Assembly: GCA_027943335.1 (NCBI GenBank)
Contig: BSBK01000526.1
Coordinates: 742,501 to 806,500, forward strand
Direction of reading: 5' to 3'
DNA: 64,000 bases
Origin: Chamaecyparis obtusa
Taxonomy: Eukaryota; Streptophyta; Pinopsida; Cupressales; Cupressaceae
A program made the position numbers and the translations under genes. Under the pieces are notes generated by a model. That model had not been told where the DNA came from. It was given only the letters and a program-made list of their open reading frames with translations, and did not search any database. Shown here piece by piece: positions 38,715-50,700 of this stretch; position 1 is the first letter of the stretch; the number at the start of each line of letters is the position of its first letter.

Positions 38715-41700
38715 AGATTATGTTGGATCCTCTGGGAAGACTTGTAGGCTGTAACATACACATTGACATAAATAGCCGAATTCTCAATCAAACAATAGAA
38801 GCTAGATGAATTATTTTTCCCCTCAAATTGGTTCACAAAGTTGATGACTTTGAACTACATGGATAGGGCAGCTTCATGGAAATCTAAATACATATCTAGG
38901 TCTGATCAAAAGAAGGGACTAAGGAAAAATCAATTCTAACAATCAAACACTACAAAATCATTAATTTGATTGGATATAATATAACCAATAGTCAGCAACG
39001 ATAACTCAGTGATAGGTGATACATAACAGTGATTAATGGAATATCAACATCACTTGTAATTATCATTGACTATGGTTAGCAGAAGCAAAACAAATAAAAA
39101 AGGGGGGGATAGCTGAAACATTAATGTGGGAATAAGTCTAATATATTTAGCATAATCACTGATTATTGTGAATTAGTTGTGCTAATCAATTGAAAGTGTG
39201 TGTTAATCATCAACCCATTAATTAGAAGATTAACTATTAGATTGAGCAAGATGATTAAGAACCCTGTTGGTAACACTCTGTCATATATATTCATGCATTA
39301 GTGTAAGATGATAATAAGCTCTAAGGGAAGATGACATCTAAGAAGTGAGATACTTTGTCATCTTAAAAAGCTGCGATTATCAAAAAGACAAAGGGAAAGA
39401 AATTACTCTCTTGATTCATCTCTGAAAATTACTAATTAAAAACCATTCATAGAGTCGTTTCTACACCATTACTGATCAACCAAGAATACTCAATAATTAA
39501 AAGAATTGACTTGGACCTTGGGAAAGATGCTAATACTTAACTCTAGGAATTTGTATATCAAGAAGTGTTTCAAGCAAGAAAGGAACTCTCACAATAATGG
39601 ATGGAGAGAGAGAGTCTATCAAATCAACAAAATCCAAAAGAAAGATCTCTCTAAGGTACAATGCTATAGATGTGACATATTTGGCCACAAGACAACAAAT
39701 TGTCCAAATCAAAACTATCAACAAACCTCTATTGTAGAATCTGAACGCCTTTAGCCTTCACCTTAAGAGGGAGTTTATATATGGGCCTTCATGAACTTAA
39801 AAGTCATGTAATAAATTTTTTGCTAGATTTTAACACCACTTGTTGATATTACTTCACATTGAGAATATGATTCTTCGTTATGTTAAAATTATTATGTGAG
39901 TATTTTGTTATACTAACATATTTGCAGGATATTTGAGCATTGAGGTTCATGCACCTTTGAGCATTGAGGCTCGTACACCTTTGAGCACTAAGGCTCTTAC
40001 ATTTTTTTTAGCATTGAGGCTCTTGGATAGAATTACCATTGGAGACTATCTTCCGAGAGCTTGTGGATGGGGTCTCTTGTGGAGGAGATTTACACTTTGA
40101 GGTTAGTGTTTTATTTTCTGAATTTACATCTTGTGAAGATGCATCCATTATTAACGTTTTGATAATACTTCTTATGATCTATTGTTATGTTGATTACATA
40201 GACTTGAGATCTATTTTCTTATTTACATAGATTTGAGATCTATCGTTTTTCTGATTACATAGAGTTGAGATCTATTATTGAGCTAATGTTATGCTCTATA
40301 TGTGAACGATGTTTGTATAACCTTACATCTTGTAGTAGATAATATTACCACGGATGGGACATCTTGAGGATGGTTAATCACATTGATTACATCAGGTATG
40401 AATACATGATGAGTATATTATGTTATGTTTTCGTTAATGTTTCATATTCATTGAGAATCATATCTTGTGATGACATTATGAGATTTATTTGATCTTCCCT
40501 TGAGACCAAGAGGGAGTGTTAGTATTTGTGGCCTTTTCGGTAACATCAAATAATGAAAAAAATCCATCTCTTAATTATTGTGTAAACTCTATAGGATCAT
40601 TCCAATATTATGACAGTCCCAACCGGTGCTGAGAGGGGAGGGGTGAATCAGCACTTGTAAAATTCTTCCCTTTTTCTTTAATCCAATGAAGTAAACTTAC
40701 AGCACAAAAGCAAGCAGTTCTAAGCAAATAAAATAGTAAGTGAACAAACACAAAGTGACACCAGATTTATCACGTGGAAACCTGCTTAAGGTGAAAACTA
40801 CGGTGTGAGGAGACCTCACAATATTTGTACTCTTCTGAAATACGCCCTGTTAAGAGCTTACCCGGTTAAGGGATAAAAACGCACTTGCTAAGTGTGACCC
40901 GGTCAAGGGATTTGTTACAGTAAGGTCTGTTAAGACCTGCCCGGTTAAAGGACTTCAAACACCTTGAAAGATGTCACCCGGTTAAGGGATTTTGATACAA
41001 GGGACCTGTTAGAGTCCACCCAAATACTAGGATTTATCTATTGTAGTTTGCTAGAAAACAATAGAATCAAGATCTTTACAGAAGGCTTTGCTTAGCCAGA
41101 TGTGATCTCTATTTGTGCTCGACTGAGAATCATCACCAGTTAACACAGGTGTATTCTCAACTATTGCTGTGCTGCCTTGCACAACCTATTATTTCTCTTT
41201 CTCAATTTTCTCTAACCCTTGCTTCTGTAGCATATAGGTTCACTCTTTTTCTCGGCAGAATGAAGGCAACTCTTATTCTTGACAGGCATAATAATATATA
41301 GAGTTATGTTGCTTTGACTGCGCCTAAAATGCACAACCTAATCTTCAGATCCTTTGATTACATCACTCAGCTGAGTATTGGTTCGCTGAGCAAACATCCA
41401 ATACATTCTCTAGCTTTATTCGCTTTATGAAGAAAACAATAGTTGCATGCCAGGCAACTTTCCGTCATAGGAGATAACTCCTTGATTTAAAGCCACTGAA
41501 TCCGGCTTTAAATCCTTCAGTCACGCCTCAAAAGCCATTGATTCTGGCTTTAATTCCTTTAACTGTGCCACAAGCCGATCATCGAGACAACTCAAGGTCA
41601 CCCGGATTTATTGCAATAAATCCTAATAGGTTGGAACAAATAGTTGACAGTTGACTATGACTTCCTCGGTTCATACCGGAGTCTTGTAATATATGGGTTG

Positions 41701-44700
41701 AGTTCTTCAATCTGTTGAAGTCTCTTTCATGTCTTACCGGTTGCATTTGCGGACTACCGGTTACACTGTCCCGATTGTGTTATAGACACTTAGTATGATT
41801 ATTGCTTTTTGGCTATTCTTGTCTATACCGATTGAAGTTCGGTCCTTGGTTGATACTAGGATACTCTCTTCCCTGATTGAGTGCATTGTCCGGTTGATGA
41901 TGCTTAGTGTAGTGACCGGTTTCAATGAAACTATAGTTACTCTTTTCTTGTAGCTATCCAGCCTCTCTTGATGTAGAGTTCCTTAAAGCTTCAACATTTA
42001 TAGAGATCACAAATCTCTATCCTCTTTTGCCAATCAATGACAACACCCAGACTAGTAGAGAGCTTACCAGTTACTGATGCCAACATATTATCCTAAAAGG
42101 ACGACATTATTTGGAGTTTATATTCGCCATAAAGTGGGACGGCTTGCTCACTAAATATTATATCCAAAGAGTAGCAACTTGTTTTGGAAATATTATAACA
42201 ATGGAGGACCGACCTGCTATGGACAAATAAACATTAATTGTTAATGTCGACTTGCATATGCAAGTTGGCTACCATACCTTGTTTAGGAGTCCCCTCTTGG
42301 ATGCATATATATGATGAGTTGTGTTGTTAATTAGACAAGTATCGAGAACATAACATGCAAGTCTAATTCACACCATTGTTGTCGGGATAATTGTATGTAC
42401 GGGTTATTATATTTGTAAAGTATTATGTTACTCTCGGTCGTTAGCGACCAAGAGGTTAGACAGTTACGTCACGACGTTTCGGTCGTGGCCCTTCGGGCAC
42501 TTTATATAATCTCCCGGAGGTTGGACATGGGATATGATTGTATGATCATTACGATGTAAATGTACTTGCCAGTATGGAATGATTAATGAAAGTATTTATT
42601 ATTCTATGATACATTCTGTGTTTATTATATTTCCTGTACTATGTCTGTGCAATACTAAGTTTACCCCAACAGGTAAACATCTGGCGCCGTTGCCTAGACG
42701 TACTCGGGAAGAGAGTTGAGGGAAGGATTTATGCCCAATGTCTTAAATAAAGATAGAAATAAAAAGGCACGAGATGACGAAGTGGAAGCTGTACAGAAGG
42801 CTTTGATCTCCGCACAACAGCGTGAACGTCAGTGTAGGCTGAGGCAACTTGCCAAAGACCAGCTTGCCGGAGGGTTGCCCGAAGGGAACCCCGGAAGTGG
42901 TACAGAAGGTGCAGGGGCCGACTGGGAATCGTTCATCTGGCCGGAACATTGGAGAGTGCGGAGTAGAGAAGAACTACTCGAAGAAACACGACTTAGACAA
43001 GTCTTGCTTCAGGAAGAGCGAGACCAGTTTGAAGACTTGAACCGCACGTGGCGTGCGGAGGAAGGGAACTACGAAGGTGAGCACAACCGAAGGCACACGG
43101 GAAGGTACGACCAAAGACACACAGGACGCGCAGGCAAACCCGTCATTGGAGCCAACGACTCCACACAATACGGTTCCACCTGCTACACAAATACAAGTAC
43201 CATTAGTAATCAGCCAAGGGAACGTGGGCGCCAGTTCTAGCACAAGCGGTGCAAGAGCACAAAATCCACCGCGCACGCAACAACCAAAATCAGCCTGACC
43301 AACCATGGCGACACATAAGGAAAAGTTGCCAAAATTCCACGATGATGGAAAGGACGATCCAGTATGGCATTGCCGTACGTGTGAAACCATCTGGGCAGCC
43401 AATGGGGTGACTGACCAGAACGAATGGATGAGGCAGTTCCCCGCCACACTGAGAGGCGTGGCCATTGACTGGTATGCGGATCTGGATAGAACGAACATAA
43501 CCACATGGGATGACCTGAAGGGGGGATTCGAGAAAGAATTCCGGCTACTACGAGATGATAATGAGATAGTCTTAGAGATTTATGGAACGAAGCAAGGGAA
43601 GAGGGAGACCGTACAAGCGTATGGCCGCCGGCTAAAGGAATTAGTCGGAAAGATGGAAAGCCAACCGGCTGACGGCCTAAAGAAGAGGTGGTTTGTCGAG
43701 GGCTTGAATCCTAAGCTACGACGGAAGATGAAAATTGTGCCTCCGACATCCTACAATGATGCATACAACCGAGCCATGGACCTGGAAAGCGAAGATAAGA
43801 CGGCCAAAAAGAAGAAGAATAGATCTTCGTCATCTGAAGACGATACGTCCGAAGAGGAGAGTGGCAGCGACGAGAAGCCGAAGAAGAAAGTCACGGCCCT
43901 TCAGAAGGATATAGAATGGATGTTAAAAGAGTTTAAGACAATGAAGGGGACAACAAGCAAGGATGATGAACTGTGGTGCACGGATTGTAAGGAGAGCGGC
44001 CACACGAAGGGTGCCTGTCCCAAGAAGGCATTCTGTGACATCTGCCAGATTATGGGACATTCTACGAAGGAATGCCCATACAATCTGAAGGCGCGTAACC
44101 AGCAAGTGCTCTATACACAAGAACAACCATCCACATCAGGGGGGACGGAACCAAACAATAATGCATCTTCAGGAGGTTACCGTGGCAACCGGCGAGGTGG
44201 AGGAGGGAACAATAATAATTCCACCCGTAACAGGGTCCAGTATGACGCAAAGGGACGCCCAATGATCCAATGTAGGGCATGCAACCAATGGGGTCATTAC
44301 GCAAGTGAGTATAACAATAGTGACGCCCCTCAGCAGCTGTGTCGATGGTGCGGCCCTGGGGACCATGAAGATGCTAATTGTTCGAAGTCTGGCGTAGGGG
44401 CCAATCTGATTGATATCGAAGGCAACACACGGATTAAAGAAGCTATACTTGCTCTTACTCGAGGGCAAGCGAAGGAAGCCCGCTACCCCCATCCCCGAAC
44501 GGAGAAGCAGAGAATAGCGGAGGCAAGGGAGGAAATAGAAAGGGCGATGAAAGCCCAACGGGGAGAGACACACAAACCATCCGGACCCTACTGCACAGAC
44601 GCGGAGAGGAACATTGTACCGCAGATGCTTCAACTGGAGGTGCATGTCAAGCTGGAGGACCTCCTATACACCATACCTCAATTGGGGACAGTGTTGTTGG

Positions 44701-47700
44701 GTACAAAGGTTGATAAACCCAAACCGAGACACACGGATGCTTCCGTACCGGAAAACTCGGTGACAAATCCAATGTTGCTCGCCGTCAACAATGGCAGACA
44801 TCCAGCTGTGGTGGAGATGGGCATCCTGGGCACCATCCTAACGGATACTATAGTAGACGGCGGATCCGGGGTAAACGTCCTTCCGGAGGACACATGGAAA
44901 AAGCTAGGGAAGCCCACTCTGTGGCCACCTACGTTTAATCTGCTAAGTGCCGACCAGCACGAGATTAAACCCCTCGGCACGTTGATGGCACAACAAGTCA
45001 CCGTGGGTGCACAACCATTTGTGCTCGACTTTGTGGTCATTCCGTTGAAACAGAAAGGGTATGATGCTATACTCGGAAGAGGATGGCTGGTGGCAGCGAA
45101 GGCAAACCACAACTGGAAACGGAATACACTCTCGATGGAGAGCGGAGACAAGAAATTTACTATTGATCTCCGAACCCAGTTGGTGAGCGAGGAACTTGCC
45201 TCTTCCTCGGGATCCGAATCCGAAGGGGAGAATGACCCACGAGACGAAGGCAAAGAGGGGATGGATCCGGATGCCGAAGGGATACTAAAACTCGGAGGAT
45301 GCTGTTCGGAGGATGACACAGACTCATTAAATGGATTGTTCCATTGGCAGCAGGAGGACTATGAGATGTTCTCACGCTCCTGCAATGTATTAAGCGTCGA
45401 AGAAGAAGAACCAGATCAATATCCTCTAGAGTACGGGGAGTATAAGGAGAAGCTACAATGGATACCGTACTTGCACATCAGTTTAAAAACAAGGAGGCTA
45501 TGAAGTATGAAGAACCGACGGTGAAACCTTTGAATCTGGGTACGGAGACGGATGAGAGAAATCTGAAAACCATCGCCACGGGAGACGACTGGAATCCTGT
45601 GTGGAAGACTGTAACCGTCAAACTCTTTATTCTCCTTATTATGTACAGGAAGGAGACTGTGGTCCTTGTAGAATTTATGGTTCCAAGCTTTTGGATCGCC
45701 ATTGAAAACAGACTCGGCGACAAGGAGAGGGAACGACTGCACACTCTGTGGACTCTCGACGAACGGATACATGACGGCAGCAATGGGACCAAATTGAAAC
45801 TTTACCCGGAGAGGATGGATCCGAAAGGAGGGACAGAGCAACCGAGAGGGACTCAACAGGTGTCCGTACGGGTGACCAGAGAAGCCTCCAGACAAGAAAT
45901 TGAAAAACACCCGTATGGCTATGCATGACCGTACGATGGAAAAAAAAAAAAAAGAAAAAAGAAAAAAAAATATAATTTTTTTTTTTAAAAAAAAAAGTAT
46001 AATAAAAAATTGAGAAAAAAAAAAAAAGCAATTGTCATTGTACGGAACTGTACGACAACTGAAAAGTGCAAGTCAAAACCACTGTACGGCGTTATAAGGT
46101 GTCGTACGGCTATCAAGCAAAAGCTTGAGTTTTAAACTATCGCACAACAATCACACCGTACAGTACGGCAAGGCACGACATTGCAAGTTAAGCGCACCGT
46201 ACGGCAATTAAGACCATACGCAATCAAGGGCCGTACGGCGCCAGCAGGTCGAGTTGAAATTGCAACGTACACTCACGTCAGTACAGCAATTATTGTAGAT
46301 ATGTCCGTATGGCGGAGGGAGTGAGAAGGCACCGTACGGAGTTGTATGGCAAGTAAGTCTTTGGAGGGATTTGAAATACAACGTACGCTGCTCCCAATAC
46401 GGACACATTTTCGTACGGTCAGAGGATAAACCGTACCCTAGGGATCGTGAGCAACATTTCGTCCAACATCAGCAACCGTATAGTTAGAAGAGATTGTTCA
46501 GCAGTAACAACATCGTCGTACGATAGAGAAAAGGGAAAATAAATAAGAACAAGGAAGGACTGGCAACAGAGCAAGGAGAAGTTTTAAAAAAAAAAAACGA
46601 CGACAAATCAAAACAATTCAAAATGAATAACATATGGTACCGAAGGGTAGGACATAATGAGGTAGTAAGGAAAACATAAGCGCTTTACAGAAAAGAGTGT
46701 GGGATCAGAAGAAAATCACAAAATGGTGTGTTCCATAGACTTTTGTGTAGGTTTGAGAGTGCTAATTTGGTCTTGGCTCTGCCCCAGGACCCCGCGGGGG
46801 CGCTGCCCCTCAACCCCACTGGAGGCGTTGCCCCCTAGACCCCCAGTCGGTTCAGTTATCAACCCTTGGAGAGTGTGACCTGTTGATTAGATCGGAGCTG
46901 CTACAGGCATGGAGTGTCTGCATGCCAGAGGTGAAGAGAGCACTGGAGCAAGTCTTTCAAGAGGGGTACTACGCTTTGAGGCACTTGGAGTAGGTGTTGG
47001 ATGGACGTGAGACTGTCTTGGTGGATGCATAAAGAGCTCGGGAGGAGCTGACCACCCAGTTGGAGGCAGTAGAGCAACACTTGGCTCAGCGTACCCAGGA
47101 GTTGGAAGCAGAGAAGTTGGCACGGGTGGCTATCAAGGTCAGATTGGCTAGGGAGACAGTATGGTGTTAGCGGAGGCTATAGCTGAACAGTATGTTTTGG
47201 AGACAAGTTTGGTGCAGGCACGAGAGGAATGGGATGTGACGGAAAAGACCTACTGGACGCAGCATTGATGGGGAGGGCGGCACTTCATCTTTTCAAGGAC
47301 GCCCCTCTGCCCCTTCTCAGTGATTTTCTTCTTCTATGTGGTGTATTTCATCTCCCTGTTGTTGTAAGTCGTCAGAGACGATTTGTTTTTTTTGGGGGGA
47401 TGATGTTGTCGGGATAATTGTATGTACGGGTTATTATATTAGTAAAGTATTATGTTACTCTCGGTCGTTAGCGACCGAGAGGTTAGACAGTTATGTCACG
47501 ACATTTCGGTCGTGGCCCTTCGGGTACTTTATATAATCTCTCGGAGGTTGGACATGGGATATGATTGTATGATCATTACGATGTAAATGTACTTGCCAGT
47601 ATGGAATGATTAATGAAAGTATTTATTATTCTATGATACATTCTGTGTTTATTATATTCCCTGTACTATGTCTGTGCAATACTAAGTTTACCCCAACAGG

Positions 47701-50700
47701 TAAACAACCATAAGCAGCAGTTAGCAGCAGACATCAAACTCCTTCTAATCTGATCCATAGCAATTTCAATTTGCCCTAAATACACAGCAATATCTAGAGA
47801 GAGTATAGCAGTCCTAAGGAGCGAAATACAAGGCAGATCTGAAGGACAAAACATAGCAGATTTAGAGCAGACATCAAATTGATTTACAACAGCCTGAAGA
47901 CATCATCAAGGAGACTACAATCTACAAAACCTGGTTCTATCTCTGCTTGTCTTTGCTGTTTTGTGCTTTGGTTTTTAAAGTAACATCTATAGATTGCAAA
48001 CCCTAGGTAGAAATCTGAATATATTAACATTTTATATATATGTGTGTGTGTGTGTGTGTTTAAAATTATAATTAAACATATTAATATTGATGAAATAATA
48101 TAAACCAACTATTTAAAGCATTATCGGGTTGTAGACTATCGACTAAATAGTCGATTGATTAATGGAACAAATGGCATTAGTAAATCGTGGAGTCATGTCC
48201 ACGATGGAACATGACTCCACGTAGAGTCATGTTCCATCGTGGACATGACTCCATGCCTTTCTTCCTTCACATATTTATATGTTGCGACCGATAGGTGGTA
48301 AAAGTTAAAACACAGCAACACATAACATATTCAGTCTCAAGTGAATACCAACTATTCGGTGATTAATATTAGCATTCTCTGTTGTACGGGTACAGTCTGT
48401 ACCATCAACCAGATCTTGCATACAGATTACAAAAGGAGACATTAATTATTATGATTTAATTGTGATATCTATAAACAAGTATATTCAATATAGTAATTGT
48501 TGTGATAAGACAAGGACTTAGAAGATAAAGGTTGAAAATAAAATTAAAATATACATATAACCTAAGTTGCCAGGGTTCGCCCCTGGCCCCTCCGAACTGG
48601 ACCAAGTTCGAACTGGTTCGAAGTTCGGGTCCAGTTCACCTATGGGTCCGGGCAGGGTTCGATCTGGGCCTCTTGCATGTTTTCTTATTGCAGTTGTTTT
48701 CTTTCTTGGGCTGCATACTACTTTGTTTCCTGGTTCAGCCAGTTTGGGTGTCTTTATATTCTGTTTTAACTCCAAATAGATACCAGCAGCAAAGACATCT
48801 ATGTCTGAATTTGAAGGCAATCTGTAATCATTTTACCACAAAGTGCATGATCCCGGATTACTCAGCCTTCCTCTTTTGTACATATGTTCCATGTAAAATT
48901 TAAACATGATCTCAAATAACCTAGCTGCATGTTCTTGTGAAACTCCTTCAATAGACTTGCGCGGTTGACATAAATTAAAATATGCTATGTTTTATTTATA
49001 AAAATATATATCATTAGTAGAAGCATATTGTGTAGTAATTTGTAGTCTTTTGTAACGTATTTGATCTTGTTTTGATGAACAGATTGCACAAGCAGCAAAC
49101 CTTAAGAACTTTGAAATCCTCCAAAAAATAAGTTGATGTTATGATAATTTTAGTTTTAATGTTGTGAATCTTTGATGTTGAACTTGAAGTATATGATGGT
49201 ATCATCACGATTCATGATGCTATGATTATAAGTTTATGGTGTTTTTGTTGTTTAAATGTTGTTTTTATGATACTATGTGACATTCTAATTTTAAATCATG
49301 CTTCTAGGCTTCAAAATATGTATATATATATATATATATATTTTTTTTAAAAATCTTTCATATTTTTTCGAACCCAAACCCAAACCCCTTTTCAATTTTT
49401 TCTCGAACTTGCGAACCGGTTCTTTGAACTCGAACTTCGAACCGGTAACTTAGCATATAACAAATCTGATCATAATTTTCAACATGGTATCAGAGCAGGT
49501 TTAGGAAAAAGATCAGATCAGATTTCCAATAAAGCAATCTAATTACCATATTTTTGGAAAATATTATATTTGACAAAATGGTGAATGGAATTAGACTTGA
49601 AGACAGACTTGAGGGTGCCTCAAACTTTGTAGCATGGAAATTCCGAATGATGCTTACGTTAAAAGAACATGAGTTATACACTATGGTGGAAAATGCAGAC
49701 CCTAAACCTAGTGGGGGAGATGAAAAGATTCAATGGGAAAAGAACAACACTAAAGCAATGAAATTAGTTGTGGACGGAGTTAAAGATCATATAGTGCCTA
49801 TTATCACCAGATTAGATTCAGCTTATGCTATGTTCAATGTCCTAGAAGACATGTTTGAGATCAACAACACTAGTAAGGCTCTCGCTCTTAAACAACAACT
49901 CCACCACATTAAAATGAATCAAGGAGAGACCATCACATCATATTTTATGAGGATAACGGATTTGAGAAATCAACTCTCCACAATTGGTCACACTTTTGAT
50001 AGTAAGGAATTAACCATGATAACCCTAAATGGACTTCTCGTGTCATGGGAATCATTTATTCCAGGAGTTAGTGCTCGCTCCAAACTTTCTAAATTTGACC
50101 AATTGAAGACAGACTGTATTCAAGATGAGTCTAGATTAATAACCGGAGGGATCGGTACAAATTCTATAAGTGAAGACATTCAGATTCTAACCACTCAATC
50201 TCACAAAAAAGGGATGACTAAATTCAAAAGGAAAAAGAGCAAGGACACAAATGGAAAACAATCATTCAAGAAAAGAAGGGACCTATCTGAAGTGCAATGC
50301 TATAGATGTGACAAATATGGTCATCTTGCAGTGAAGTGTCCCGACAGACCTAAACCTCAAGCCTCCTTCACTGAAGTCAGTAAAACAGGCATGGATATGG
50401 ATTCAAAGAAACTTGTATTTTACTCTGCCCTATCTAGTTAGGTTTCAAATAGCCTAAACACCTGGGTGATAGACAGTGGGGCTTCCCGGCATATAACAAG
50501 CTTCAGAGAGCATCTAGATTCTATTGAGGAAAATTCTAATGAAGAAGTAACTATTGGAGATGATTAAAATTATCCAGTAATGGGAATTGGGACCTGCACC
50601 ATCAACCTCAAAACCGGCATCTCACTTCAACTCACAGGTGTACTATTTGTATTCGGGATTAAAAGGAATCTAGTCTCTATTTCAACACTCGAAGACAAAG

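Larger units (their letters stand above)
42377..47706 (+). mobile_element. Element D: Gag-Pro-only Tat-like gypsy element
   Basis: LTRs 42377-42680 and 47404-47706 (304 and 303 bp, TGTTGTCGGG to GGTAAACA). Target duplication ACCAT at 42372-42376 and 47707-47711. Primer-binding site TGGCGCCGTTGCC at 42683, a type common in Athila/Tat gypsy elements. Interior: Gag, zinc knuckles, protease, then a short fused RT-start/integrase-tail remnant, a CGTACGG array, a G/C-rich hairpin region (46780-46850), coiled-coil remains, a hairpin and a polypurine tract. RT core, RNase H and integrase core are absent. The LTRs differ at about seven bases, mostly C-to-T type. Confidence 0.93.
37413..48029 (+). mobile_element. 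Element B: Copia element with two insertions in its 3' LTR
   Basis: 5' LTR 37413-38120 (708 bp, TGTTAGTATTTG to ATATTAACA), primer-binding site TGGTATCAGAGCC at 38121, purine tract ccaagagggag before the 3' LTR at 40516. The 3' LTR is in three pieces (40516-40610, 42086-42376, 47707-48029), split by C and D. Target duplication TTTTA at 37408-37412 and 48030-48034. The interior is only 2.4 kb with a Gag zinc-knuckle scrap, so B is itself a deletion derivative. The 5' and 3' LTRs are very similar. Confidence 0.9.

Noticed and set aside
43237..43506. Minus-strand frames opposite D gag
   Set aside because: Antisense shadows of the Gag core.
44678..45319. 213-codon minus-strand frame
   Set aside because: Antisense shadow of the D protease frame; the same shadow appears opposite the E frame.
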